From: UA16 sp002292325
Lineage (GTDB): Bacteria; Bacteroidota; Bacteroidia; Flavobacteriales_D; Sanyastnellaceae
DNA: 64,000 bases
Assembly (NCBI GenBank): GCA_943788645.1
Contig: CALSRC010000001.1
Location: forward strand, 372,001-436,000
Reading direction: 5' to 3'
Within the stretch, counting starts at the first letter, position 1, and each line of letters starts with the position of its first letter. The notes below the pieces were generated by a model. The model had not been told where the DNA came from. It ran no database searches and was given only the letters and a program-made list of their open reading frames with translations. This document shows, piece after piece, positions 26,901-34,252 of the stretch. The position numbers and the translations under genes are program-made.

Positions 26901-27791
26901 GGCGTGTTAGATTCAGAAGAAATGGCCAATCGAGTGCCTTCCATTGAGTTTACGTTATCGGGATCCAATGGGTCGCCTAAGTCCTACATCCTCAAGAATC
27001 AGCTTGCGGTGTTGGATATGATCTACAACAACCGGTGGGAACGTCCGATTTACTTTGCGGTGACGACCGGCCCTGATAGTTACATGGGACTCCAGGAATA
27101 CTTCCGGCTGGAAGGTCTGGCTTACCGATTGGTGCCCATTCAGTACCCTCCAAATCCGAACCCCAATGCCTTTGGTGGAGTGGCCAGCGACAAGATGTAT
27201 GATAACGTCGTGAATAAGTGGTCATGGGGGGGGATGGACAACGTCGAAGACGGGATTTACATGGACGAGAACAACCGCAGAATGGTGACCAATTTTCGCC
27301 TGCAAATGGCGATTCTTGCTGAACAATTATTGGCGGAAAATGACCCCAATCGGGCATTGGACATTTGCGAGATGGTGATCGTGAAAATGCCCGAAGACAA
27401 TGTGCCTTTGAGCCGTGTTTTGATGACGATTCAGGGAACCCTCATGGAATTGGCTACTTCGGATTCTATCCCGGGCGCTCAGTTTTACGAACTGTCTGCC
27501 GAACGCCGAGCCAAGGCCAGAGAATTGGCAAAGTCATTGACCGTTCAGTTGTTCGAAATTCAGACGGATGATCTGACATACTATTATTCTCTGGACCCGC
27601 AGAGGTTCTCAGCAGTTTCTCAGGAGCGGCGCATTGCCAAGCAGGTGGCCCAAGTGATGATTCAAACATCGGCTTTGTATTTGCCGGAGGATTCGTTGTC
27701 GAGTGAGCTGACCCTGAAAATGCAGGAGATCGAGGCGATGATGGCGGAGGAGCAGTTGCGCATTTCGAACTTGGGCCGGTTTAACTTTTGA
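23904..27791 (+). CDS. DUF2723 (TMEM260-like, GT117-type) membrane glycosyltransferase
   Basis: 1295 residues. The N-terminal DUF2723 domain (about 10-330) has many hydrophobic helices and the hallmark SFWDCGEF (D34, E37) plus HPPGAPFF in the first periplasmic loop. A soluble insert (about 330-690) is followed by further helices and a C-terminal soluble part with NGDNDTFPLWYVQEV. DUF2723 includes human TMEM260, an O-mannosyltransferase, and the family is listed as GT117; Bacteroidota members are thought to glycosylate exported proteins using a lipid-linked sugar. Acceptor and sugar here are inferred only. The stop overlaps the TTG start of purN. Confidence 0.85.
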   Translation: MTYQKLNNGVGWSVWALATVVFLSTIEPTASFWDCGEFIASAYKLEVGHPPGAPFFMLLARLLMIFSTPETAAVFANALSALSSSFTILFLFWSVTHLSKKLIQRESDSLTKAEMWAVFGSGAVGALAYTFSDSFWFSAVEGEVYALSSLFTALVFWVILKWENVADQPGHLRWILIIAYLMGLSIGVHLLNLLAIPAIALVYYFKKYPFTWKGLVVTALVAVALLLFVQEGLIKGVVNLAGRFELTFVNDFGMGFNSGVLVYALVLVAFLTAAIWFTHRKGWWAVNTLVLGMTMVLIGYSTFAVIVIRSAANPPMDENNPEDLFSLLSYLNREQYGDRPLASGQYWGSPLDQSKSYSDGTPRFVKSFSIIEDKGREVRVKSFRTEGGAQSWMEENGTKRMRIQEEYVDSGEKRGSKANYDPRFTMLFPRMYSGTSNHIQAYKSWSNYKGYNESTGFQSPMSDELMGRSAFEQHVAEVYLSGSMSQQDLTRAMNGLFRLYNRRFEENFEVASANEVLVRDPQTGNMQRAPLDSPGMATTLAQVLVDDLASGLTRGKDYVQRLESQKNQIESEMRRALRRANQTGSQDDARAARQLQGMLDRVETDLKPSMGENLRFFRDYQIGWMYFRYFLWNFAGRQDDFQGHGDFLDGNWLSGVSAIDAERLGNQDRLSEVQKDNRGFNRFYYLPLLLGIIGLLFQAFRDPQQFLVVAALFILTGLAIVVYLNQYPFQPRERDYAFVGSFYAYAMWIGLGVCALFEFARSMTIKTAAQIVGSAAAAGVVLYAMELASGGNHAMSYSILFMAAITGGLIGLALTLQKTGMQEASRAQVMLVLSLCVPALMASEGWDDHSRARRHTGVDFAKNYLDSLEPNAILFTNGDNDTFPLWYVQEVEGYRTDVRICNLSLLNTDWYIDQMKRQAYESSPLPIAMSEESYRQGTRDLVVLDNPRDPNNPYIDLADALEYALDDKNMREFGGGKKYAVIPSNSFRIPVDSAQLVKFGVLDSEEMANRVPSIEFTLSGSNGSPKSYILKNQLAVLDMIYNNRWERPIYFAVTTGPDSYMGLQEYFRLEGLAYRLVPIQYPPNPNPNAFGGVASDKMYDNVVNKWSWGGMDNVEDGIYMDENNRRMVTNFRLQMAILAEQLLAENDPNRALDICEMVIVKMPEDNVPLSRVLMTIQGTLMELATSDSIPGAQFYELSAERRAKARELAKSLTVQLFEIQTDDLTYYYSLDPQRFSAVSQERRIAKQVAQVMIQTSALYLPEDSLSSELTLKMQEIEAMMAEEQLRISNLGRFNF

Positions 27792-28390
27792 TATTGGACA
27801 AGCAGCGAATTGCAATCTTGGCATCGGGTTCGGGATCGAATGCCGAACGAATTATTCGGCACTTTAAGGAGTCTTCGTTGGCGGAAGTCACTTGGGTGGG
27901 ATCCAATCGGACAGCTGAATCGTCCGGAATCTTCGCAAGAACCAAAGGGATGGGTTTGGAGACGGTGTCATTTACGCGCGAAGATTTGTTTGAGGGACGT
28001 GTAACGAGCATGCTGGTGGAGGCTGAGATTGATTGGGTGGTACTTGCGGGTTTTTTGATGCGCATTCCCATCTCGGTGATTCAGCGCTTTCACCGTCGTA
28101 TGGTGAACATCCATCCATCGCTGTTGCCGGATTTTGGGGGAAAAGGAATGTACGGGTTGCATGTACATCGGGCTGTTCAGAATTCTGGCCGAACAGAAAC
28201 AGGAATGACGGTGCATTATGTCACTCAGGATTACGATGAGGGAGAGATCGTGTTCCAAGCTGAATGTTCGATTGAAGCAGGCTTGCAGGCCGAGGAGATT
28301 GCCCGTAAAGTGCAGGAACTCGAACATGCATATTTTCCGACAGTGATTGAATCCTTGGTACGAGAATGCCAAGTAAATCCTCAGGCATAA
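27788..28390 (+). CDS. purN: Phosphoribosylglycinamide formyltransferase
   Basis: 200 residues. It transfers a formyl group from 10-formyl-THF to GAR in purine synthesis. The N-terminal IAILASGSGSNAERI loop and the catalytic region (NIHPSLLPDFGGKGMYG with the His, then GMTVHYVTQDYDEGEIVFQ with the Asp) are intact. The start is a TTG, either 27788 (overlapping the previous stop) or 27794; both precede the RIAILASG strand. It is followed without a gap by rnhA. Confidence 0.94.
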   Translation: MILDKQRIAILASGSGSNAERIIRHFKESSLAEVTWVGSNRTAESSGIFARTKGMGLETVSFTREDLFEGRVTSMLVEAEIDWVVLAGFLMRIPISVIQRFHRRMVNIHPSLLPDFGGKGMYGLHVHRAVQNSGRTETGMTVHYVTQDYDEGEIVFQAECSIEAGLQAEEIARKVQELEHAYFPTVIESLVRECQVNPQA

Positions 28391-28852
28391 ATGGATTCAA
28401 TCACGGTATACACGGACGGTGGGGCAAGCGGAAACCCTGGTCCGGGAGGTTACGGAGCGCTTATGATTTTTGGCGCGCATCAAAAGGAACTGAGCGGTGG
28501 GTTCCGATTGACAACCAACAATCGGATGGAGTTGTTGGCCGTAATCGTAGCCCTCGAGACGCTAAAGCGCCCGGGACTGGATGTGGCCATTTATTCAGAT
28601 TCGAAGTATGTCGTAGATGCAGTCGAAAAAGGCTGGTTGATGAATTGGGAGCGTAAAGGGTTCAAGGATAAGAAGAACCCGGATTTATGGCGCAGATTTT
28701 TAGCCATTTACCGTCAACATCGAGTGAAATTTCATTGGGTGAAGGGCCATGCAGGCAACGCGCACAACGAACGTGCAGATCATTTGGCCGTTCAGGCATA
28801 TCAAACAGGCCGTCTAGGCGTGGATGAGGGGTACGAGTCCCTGAAGGGTTAA
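28391..28852 (+). CDS. rnhA: Ribonuclease HI
   Basis: 153 residues. It degrades the RNA strand of RNA-DNA hybrids. The acidic catalytic set D9, E47, D70 and D130 is present, with the mobile-loop histidine H125 and the HWVKGHAGNAHNERAD block, and the basic handle region NWERKGFKDKKNPDLW. It begins directly after the purN stop, so the two share a transcript. Confidence 0.96.
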   Translation: MDSITVYTDGGASGNPGPGGYGALMIFGAHQKELSGGFRLTTNNRMELLAVIVALETLKRPGLDVAIYSDSKYVVDAVEKGWLMNWERKGFKDKKNPDLWRRFLAIYRQHRVKFHWVKGHAGNAHNERADHLAVQAYQTGRLGVDEGYESLKG

Positions 28853-28893
28853 TCAATGCGGCTCGAGCCACATGAGGTTGGCCGGGAGGGCCG

Positions 28894-28902
28894 TATCTTT
28901 GC
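28894..28902 (+). promoter_or_regulatory. -7 promoter box (TAtcTTTGC) before the glutaryl-CoA dehydrogenase gene
   Basis: Full match to TAnnTTTG, 28 bases before the ATG at 28930. It lies in the 77-base gap after rnhA. Confidence 0.6.
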
Positions 28903-28929
28903 AATTCAAACGCTGTAACAGATAACACG

Positions 28930-30108
28930 ATGCGCACGGATTTGTACCAGGGACATGACTATTACATGTTGGATGATCTGCTAACTGAAGAACACAAGTT
29001 GATTCGGGATGCAGCGCGTGAATGGGTCAAGAAGGAGGTGAGCCCCATCATTGAGGACGCAGCGGAAAAATGTATTTTTCCGAGGCACTTACTCCCAGGC
29101 TTGGGTGCCATAGGCGCCTTTGGTCCATACATCCCCGCAGAATATGGAGGGCCAGGACTGGATCAAATCAGCTACGGAATTTTGATGCAAGAGCTGGAGC
29201 GATGCGACAGCGGACTGCGATCCACGGCGTCAGTGCAAAGCAGTTTGGTTATGTATCCGATTTGGCGGTATGGCTCCGAGGAGCAGAAGCAAGCGTTTTT
29301 GCCCAAATTAGCGACAGGCGAAATGATGGGTTGTTTCGGTTTGACCGAGCCAGACCATGGGTCCAATCCTGGTGGGATGACCACCAACTTCAAAGAAGAC
29401 GGGGACGACGTGATTTTGAACGGTGCGAAAATGTGGATCTCCAATGCACCGTTCGCTGACATAGCTGTGGTTTGGGCCAAAAATGAAGCGGGTCGCATCA
29501 AAGGAATCATTGTGGAGCGAGGAATGGAGGGATTCAGCACGCCCACAATGCATGGTAAATGGAGCCTTCGTGCTTCGGATACGGGAGAACTGATTTTCGA
29601 TAATGTGCGGGTTCCAAAGACCAATATTTTACCGGGTCGTGATGGGCTCGGAGCACCGCTGAGTTGTTTAGATTCTGCACGATACGGCATCGCATGGGGT
29701 GCGATTGGAGCGGCTCTAGATTGTTACGACACAGCTTTACGCTACGCGCAAGAGCGGATTCAATTTGACCGCCCTATTGGTCAATTTCAGCTTCAGCAAA
29801 AGAAATTGGCTGAAATGATCACGGAGATTACAAAAGCCCAATTGCTGACCTTCCGATTGGGGCAGTTGCGTGATTCAGGGAAGGCGACTTCACCACAGAT
29901 TTCGATGGCCAAGCGAAATAACGTAGATATGGCATTGACCATCGCTCGGGATGCTCGACAAATGTTAGGTGGCATGGGCATCACGGGGGAGTACCCGATC
30001 ATGCGTCACATGATGAATTTGGAATCTGTGGTCACTTACGAAGGAACGCACGATATACACTTGCTCATTACTGGATTGGATGTGACAGGGCTAAACGCCT
30101 TCGTTTAG
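28930..30108 (+). CDS. gcdH: Glutaryl-CoA dehydrogenase-type acyl-CoA dehydrogenase
   Basis: 392 residues, FAD-dependent, oxidising and decarboxylating glutaryl-CoA to crotonyl-CoA in lysine and tryptophan breakdown. Diagnostic for GCDH rather than other ACADs are the substrate arginine in CDSGLRSTASVQSSL, GCFGLTEPDHGSNPGGM, SMAKRNNVDMALTIARDAR, and the catalytic glutamate E371 in TYEGTHDIH. Kynureninase and 3-hydroxyanthranilate dioxygenase in this window feed the same route. An imperfect stem (GAAAGAAGGCG and its partner CGCTTTCTTTC, about 30109-30163) just after the stop may end transcription. Confidence 0.9.
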   Translation: MRTDLYQGHDYYMLDDLLTEEHKLIRDAAREWVKKEVSPIIEDAAEKCIFPRHLLPGLGAIGAFGPYIPAEYGGPGLDQISYGILMQELERCDSGLRSTASVQSSLVMYPIWRYGSEEQKQAFLPKLATGEMMGCFGLTEPDHGSNPGGMTTNFKEDGDDVILNGAKMWISNAPFADIAVVWAKNEAGRIKGIIVERGMEGFSTPTMHGKWSLRASDTGELIFDNVRVPKTNILPGRDGLGAPLSCLDSARYGIAWGAIGAALDCYDTALRYAQERIQFDRPIGQFQLQQKKLAEMITEITKAQLLTFRLGQLRDSGKATSPQISMAKRNNVDMALTIARDARQMLGGMGITGEYPIMRHMMNLESVVTYEGTHDIHLLITGLDVTGLNAFV

Positions 30109-30230
30109 GAAAGAAGGCGGTGTGCATCTCTTCAACGAGCGGCACGCTTTCTTTCGGGGCTGCAGCGAGGCGTATTGAAGTCTTAAATCTTGGCCTCGCG
30201 AAGGCTCGGTTCATTTGATCAGCCGGCTGG

Positions 30231-30256
30231 AAAAAAAACGCCTCTTACCGAGGCGG
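30231..30256 (-). terminator. Rho-independent terminator for porZ
   Basis: Read on the minus strand: a 6-bp stem CGCCTC/GAGGCG with a 5-base loop, followed by eight T residues (plus-strand A-run 30231-30238). It lies about 90 bases after the porZ stop. The rest of the 238-base convergent gap shows only the imperfect stem near the gcdH end. Confidence 0.75.
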
Positions 30257-30346
30257 CCATGGCACTGATTTTCGTAAAAATGGTGGTTCCAACTTCAGGC
30301 AGTTTGGATCGGGCTTGCGCGCAATGCATCACCTATAAGGTAGGAA

Positions 30347-32815
30347 TTAGCGCGTGACAGCAAGCTTGGTTACGCTTGCAGAGTTGCCGTTCGGATCTGT
30401 CGCAAAAAACAAGTACACACCGTAAGGCACGGGCTCGCCATTGAAATCCCGTGTATCCCAGACCGCTCTTCCCCCTTCAGACCGCAACTCAGCGACTGTG
30501 CGGCCGGACAAGGTGGTGACGTGAATGGTCGACTCGTACGCCAGCCCATCGATGGTGACCCATCCTTCGAAATCCGGTAAAACAGGATTGGGGTAGATGC
30601 GTAAATCGGTGATTTCCGACCTGAAATTGCTGGCGTCACTGCGCCACCCCATCATCCCACGCTGGGTTCCTATCAAGACTTCGCCATTGCGGTGATTGAT
30701 TGCGATGTCCGTGATTTGATTGCTGAGCAACGGGCTATTCGATTCGGTGAAGTGAACGACTTGATCGATTCCATCTGCGCTGAGCAAATAGGCACCGGAG
30801 TTTTGCGTGCCGAGCCACTTCCGGTTGCCTCCGTCAATGCAAATGCTTTCGATAACTTCAGTTTCGAGCAGCAGTTGATAATTTCCGTCTTGTTCAATGA
30901 GAATTTGTGAGGCAACGGGATTTTCGTTTTCATCATCAAATACTATGCTGGGGAGATAAATCACACAGGGACCAGCGGCAGTTCCAATCCAGATTTCGCC
31001 ATCCAAATCCTCAGCAAGCGCATAGATGTCACTGGATGGGAGACCTCCGTTTGATTCGTTGATCGTGAGGATGCGCCAATCGTCGTCTTCAATATCTGCT
31101 GGCGTGTTGTTCGTATCATATACCAACAATCCTTTGCCGCGTGGGATGATGCACCAAATGTAACCGTTGCGGGCTGCCAGTAAGTCTCCGAGCCAACGTT
31201 CATTTCCGAGGGCATTTCCAAGTGCCATGGAAAGGAAGGTGCCGTCGGCGAGCTTCACGTGCAATTGGTTTTCGGCATGCGAATTGGAAATCCACAAATT
31301 GCCTGCATCGTCGAAATCCAATCCTCCGATGCCACAGCGTGGTGAACCTCCGAAATCCCCTAAGCCTAAGCTGCTATTGGTTTCATTGTGGATGGCGACA
31401 ATCGATTCATTTTGGACTTCAATGAGGCCTTCTTCCCACGAACCAAAGAATACGTGATCTGGGTTCAGTGGATCAATGGAAACGGCCATAGGGTCATTGA
31501 TTCCTTGCAGATCATTTGCACCGTCAGCATTCGGAATCCAATTCCAACGTGGTCCACTCATTCCATAGAACCCATGCTTATGATACATACCGGTCCAAGT
31601 CTCATCGATGCCTCCTGATGCCACCCAAATTTGGTCGTTCCAGGCATCGACATCACGAACCAACGCGACAGGAGGACCCTCTGGTGTCCAGCGCGTATCC
31701 TCCTCAGCTCCGGTCAGATCCATTTTCAGAAGTCCTTGCTCGAAGTTGGCGATGAAAAGGTCTTGGAAATTTAGTTGAACGACGTTTCCGAACGTCTCCG
31801 TCCCGTGCCGGAATTCCATATCGCGCGCCCTCAAGGGAACATCTGCAGCGGCATAATCCAACTGGATTTGTTCCCAATTGTGATCAAACACCCGAATGGA
31901 TTGGTGGTCTGCTATAGCGATGCGCCAGCCTTCGACATCTGGGCTTATGGCATCAGATTCGATGTCAAGCACTTGAACACTCTCGGAGGCTTGAAACGGC
32001 TCCCAGACGCCTTCTGTCTGGAGCCATAAATCATCGGGAGCATTCGGATTACCTGTTTTTAAGTGAAGTAAAATCGCACCGTGGGGAGCGAAAATGACGT
32101 GCGCGTATTGGCCTGACTCGAGTGGAATATCATCCCATCGGCTCCAAGCTTCGGGAGAGCTTAAAAAAGGATGCTGCACGTCAGCCTCAAAAATCCCCGC
32201 ATCTGTCCAAACCACAAATCGTCCTTCATGCACGGTCAATCCAAGGCACTTTCGCAGGGCTTGTTGGCCTTCCAAATACCACGTATCTCGGATGTCCAAT
32301 TCTCTGATGTTCACGGCAACCACACCAAAGCCCGTTGTGGCGTATACTACATCAGGGTCAACGTCGCTCAGCCACACCAAAGAGACGATGGACTTGTCGC
32401 CTATGAGGTTGCTTTGGGCGATGTCATTCAAGGTGTAGATCCAATCACCTGTATTAGAGAAAAAGTCGATGGTCCCACCCGCATGACCGACGATGAGCAT
32501 TTCGCCTTTGGCGTCCCACGCTAAGGAGGTGGGTTGGCTACCGCTGAGCCCTTGCACTGTGGAAATACGCTCAACTGTATTGTCCGATTCGTCCACCTTA
32601 AATAGCGCATGCTCTGTACGGACGACCCAAAAATCAATTCCGGTTTCTGACGTGCAATGAACCAGCTCCTCCGTTTGGTGGTAGGGCAGGTAATCGGTCC
32701 ATGTGCCTACGGGGCGATTTTCTTGGACTTCCACGGATTCACTGAGCTGTTGGGCACTCAGGTGAAGCATTACGCTCCCAAGGCATGCAAAAAGCATCGT
32801 GCCACGCAGCAGCAT
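30347..32815 (-). CDS. porZ: PorZ-like T9SS beta-propeller protein with type A sorting domain
   Basis: 822 residues from the ATG at 32815, which opens a signal peptide (MLLRGTMLFACLGSVMLHLSAQ). The body reads as two beta-propellers. Its N-terminal pattern GTWTDYLPYHQ, then ISTVQGLSG, AGGTIDFF, and the ATTGFGVVAVNIRELDIRDTWYL block are typical of PorZ, the surface component of the T9SS attachment complex that delivers anionic LPS to the sortase PorU in Porphyromonas. A type A sorting domain closes it (IYPNPVLPDFEGW, TTLSGRTVAEL, GVYLFFAT). The open frame reaches back to 32881, adding 22 residues before the signal peptide; 32815 is preferred. It stands alone, with no other por genes nearby. Confidence 0.82.
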   Translation of the reverse strand: MLLRGTMLFACLGSVMLHLSAQQLSESVEVQENRPVGTWTDYLPYHQTEELVHCTSETGIDFWVVRTEHALFKVDESDNTVERISTVQGLSGSQPTSLAWDAKGEMLIVGHAGGTIDFFSNTGDWIYTLNDIAQSNLIGDKSIVSLVWLSDVDPDVVYATTGFGVVAVNIRELDIRDTWYLEGQQALRKCLGLTVHEGRFVVWTDAGIFEADVQHPFLSSPEAWSRWDDIPLESGQYAHVIFAPHGAILLHLKTGNPNAPDDLWLQTEGVWEPFQASESVQVLDIESDAISPDVEGWRIAIADHQSIRVFDHNWEQIQLDYAAADVPLRARDMEFRHGTETFGNVVQLNFQDLFIANFEQGLLKMDLTGAEEDTRWTPEGPPVALVRDVDAWNDQIWVASGGIDETWTGMYHKHGFYGMSGPRWNWIPNADGANDLQGINDPMAVSIDPLNPDHVFFGSWEEGLIEVQNESIVAIHNETNSSLGLGDFGGSPRCGIGGLDFDDAGNLWISNSHAENQLHVKLADGTFLSMALGNALGNERWLGDLLAARNGYIWCIIPRGKGLLVYDTNNTPADIEDDDWRILTINESNGGLPSSDIYALAEDLDGEIWIGTAAGPCVIYLPSIVFDDENENPVASQILIEQDGNYQLLLETEVIESICIDGGNRKWLGTQNSGAYLLSADGIDQVVHFTESNSPLLSNQITDIAINHRNGEVLIGTQRGMMGWRSDASNFRSEITDLRIYPNPVLPDFEGWVTIDGLAYESTIHVTTLSGRTVAELRSEGGRAVWDTRDFNGEPVPYGVYLFFATDPNGNSASVTKLAVTR

Positions 32816-32911
32816 CCTCAGCTGAAGATGATGCGCCGGGCGAAGATGTGCGAAAGGAAAATCCATGGGCATGTGTTGCATACGCTGCTAAGTTCGGAAT
32901 ATTGCGAAGGT

Positions 32912-33601
32912 TTAAGAATAATTTTTCCAACGAAAACGCTCCGCTCCTTGGGTTTCCAGTTCATCCAAGGCTGAGGCATCTGAAAGACCGTATAACAAAC
33001 CGCGTTTGCCTCGTTCCCAGCGGACAATGCCCCAAACCACAAGCAGGCACAATAGATCTTCGGTATCTTCAAACGAGAGCCGTGCCATTCGAGCAACTTG
33101 GCGAAAGGCCAGCTGTCTTCCATCTCGCCAGGCATTGAAAAGCTTCCCGATGAATTGGTCGTAGCGAAACTCAGCGCGGTCCATCCTCATTTCATATTGC
33201 CAAACCTTCACCTGCACAGGACTTGCTTTGTGAATGCGGTCACTTTGCCGCAGGTAGGCTTGCCATTGGCCAGATTCGTCCTCGCAAAAATGAGGTCTGC
33301 TGGCCGAACGAGGGACCTGCACTTCCAAAACAGACCGCCCTTCCGCCTTCCAAACCTGAACATCAAAGGCAACTGGTGGCTTGCAATGAGATTGGCAAGC
33401 CAGGTCAATCATGTGGTACTCCTCTTCGGCATTGATTCCTGTGATGGCACCGTTGTCCTTGACACCCACCAGCAGTCGCCCGCCATCCGAATTCGCAAAA
33501 GCCACCAATGTCCGAGCGATTTTTGGCGCATCATCAATCCGCATTTTGAAATCTTGGGTTTGGTGCTCACCCTCCTCAATCATTTGCTGCACGTACGACA
33601 T
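32912..33601 (-). CDS. AlbA_2-domain (Schlafen AlbA_2-type) putative DNA-binding protein
   Basis: 229 residues. The N-terminal AlbA_2 (AAA_4-type) domain spans about 1-110: EGEHQTQDFKMRI, ARTLVAFANSDGGRLLVGVKDNG and the VPRSASRPHF strand. A helical C-terminal part follows (about 130-229), possibly winged-helix. The conserved E/Q-x-x-x-x-D-F-K and N-x-x-G-G-x-L-x-x-G-V-x-D-x-G pattern defines the domain. In other bacteria it occurs in transcriptional regulators and in Schlafen-like nucleases; no nuclease signature is evident here. A -7 box sits six bases before the ATG. Confidence 0.75.
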   Translation of the reverse strand: MSYVQQMIEEGEHQTQDFKMRIDDAPKIARTLVAFANSDGGRLLVGVKDNGAITGINAEEEYHMIDLACQSHCKPPVAFDVQVWKAEGRSVLEVQVPRSASRPHFCEDESGQWQAYLRQSDRIHKASPVQVKVWQYEMRMDRAEFRYDQFIGKLFNAWRDGRQLAFRQVARMARLSFEDTEDLLCLLVVWGIVRWERGKRGLLYGLSDASALDELETQGAERFRWKNYS

Positions 33602-33607
33602 GACTCA

Positions 33608-33615
33608 CGAAGTTA
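33608..33615 (-). promoter_or_regulatory. -7 promoter box (TAacTTCG, minus strand) for the AlbA_2 gene
   Basis: The minus-strand sequence TAACTTCG lies six bases before the ATG at 33601, giving a near-leaderless transcript. It faces away from the plus-strand box at 33661. Confidence 0.45.
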
Positions 33616-33660
33616 CATGTAGAACCGGATTTTCTTCGTGGAAGTTCAATCGGATTCACC

Positions 33661-33669
33661 TATCTTCGC
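33661..33669 (+). promoter_or_regulatory. -7 promoter box (TAtcTTCGC) upstream of a terminator-like hairpin
   Basis: TAnnTTYG box directed toward rimP. A terminator hairpin begins about 28 bases downstream (33697), so transcripts starting here would either stop after about 50 bases or read through into rimP-nusA-infB. Confidence 0.45.
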
Positions 33670-33696
33670 GGCGATAACAAGCAGAACGAAACAGAT

Positions 33697-33723
33697 GAGG
33701 GGCCTCCACCCCTCTTTTTTTTG
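33697..33723 (+). terminator. Terminator-like hairpin in the rimP leader
   Basis: The stem GAGGGG/CCCCTC with a CCTCCA loop is followed by nine or more T residues. No gene on the plus strand precedes it apart from the promoter at 33661, so it is either an attenuator of the rimP-nusA-infB operon or the end of a very short RNA. Confidence 0.7.
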
Positions 33724-33725
33724 CC

Positions 33726-33732
33726 TACTTTC
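33726..33732 (+). promoter_or_regulatory. -7-like box (TActTTC) five bases before rimP
   Basis: TActTTC, five bases, then ATG at 33738: the same arrangement as before nbaC. It would give a hairpin-free, near-leaderless rimP transcript as an alternative to the upstream promoter. Confidence 0.35.
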
Positions 33733-33737
33733 TCACC

Positions 33738-34211
33738 ATGATCAGCGCATCACACATCCAAACTTTAGCCGATACCTACCTCGAAGGTGGTACGGGCTTT
33801 TTAGTGGACGTTCGGGTTCGGGAAGGCAATGTGATTTCGATTTTGCTGGATGACGATGAAGGGACCAGCATTGAAAAGTGCATGGCGCTGAGCCGTCATT
33901 TGACTTCCCTTCTTGACCGAGACCAGGAAGACTTTTCGCTTGACGTGAGCTCCCCGGGATTGGATCAACCGCTGAAGTTGCACCGCCAATATGTCAAAAA
34001 CATTGGCCGCGATGTGCAGTTGAAGTTAACCGATGCAGGAAAGCTGGAAGGGAAGTTGACTAAGGCTTCGGAAGAAGCTGTGACCATTGTAATTCGCGAA
34101 AAACGCCGCATCGAGGGGCGGAAGGCAAAAGAATGGGTCGAAGAAGAACAGACTTATCCGCTGAGTGATTTGGACTGGACCAAGGTCCAAGTTTCATTCA
34201 AAGGAAACTGA
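33738..34211 (+). CDS. rimP: Ribosome maturation factor RimP
   Basis: 157 residues. RimP helps assemble the 30S subunit. The N-terminal alpha/beta domain ends with the signature DVSSPGLDQPLKLHRQYVKNIG, and the C-terminal small beta-barrel starts at GRDVQLKL. It is first in the conserved rimP-nusA-infB operon, with 41 bases to nusA. The preceding hairpin may regulate the whole operon. Confidence 0.94.
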   Translation: MISASHIQTLADTYLEGGTGFLVDVRVREGNVISILLDDDEGTSIEKCMALSRHLTSLLDRDQEDFSLDVSSPGLDQPLKLHRQYVKNIGRDVQLKLTDAGKLEGKLTKASEEAVTIVIREKRRIEGRKAKEWVEEEQTYPLSDLDWTKVQVSFKGN

Positions 34212-34252
34212 AATAGAACAATCAATAACCGAGAGCTGCAAATAACCAAGCC

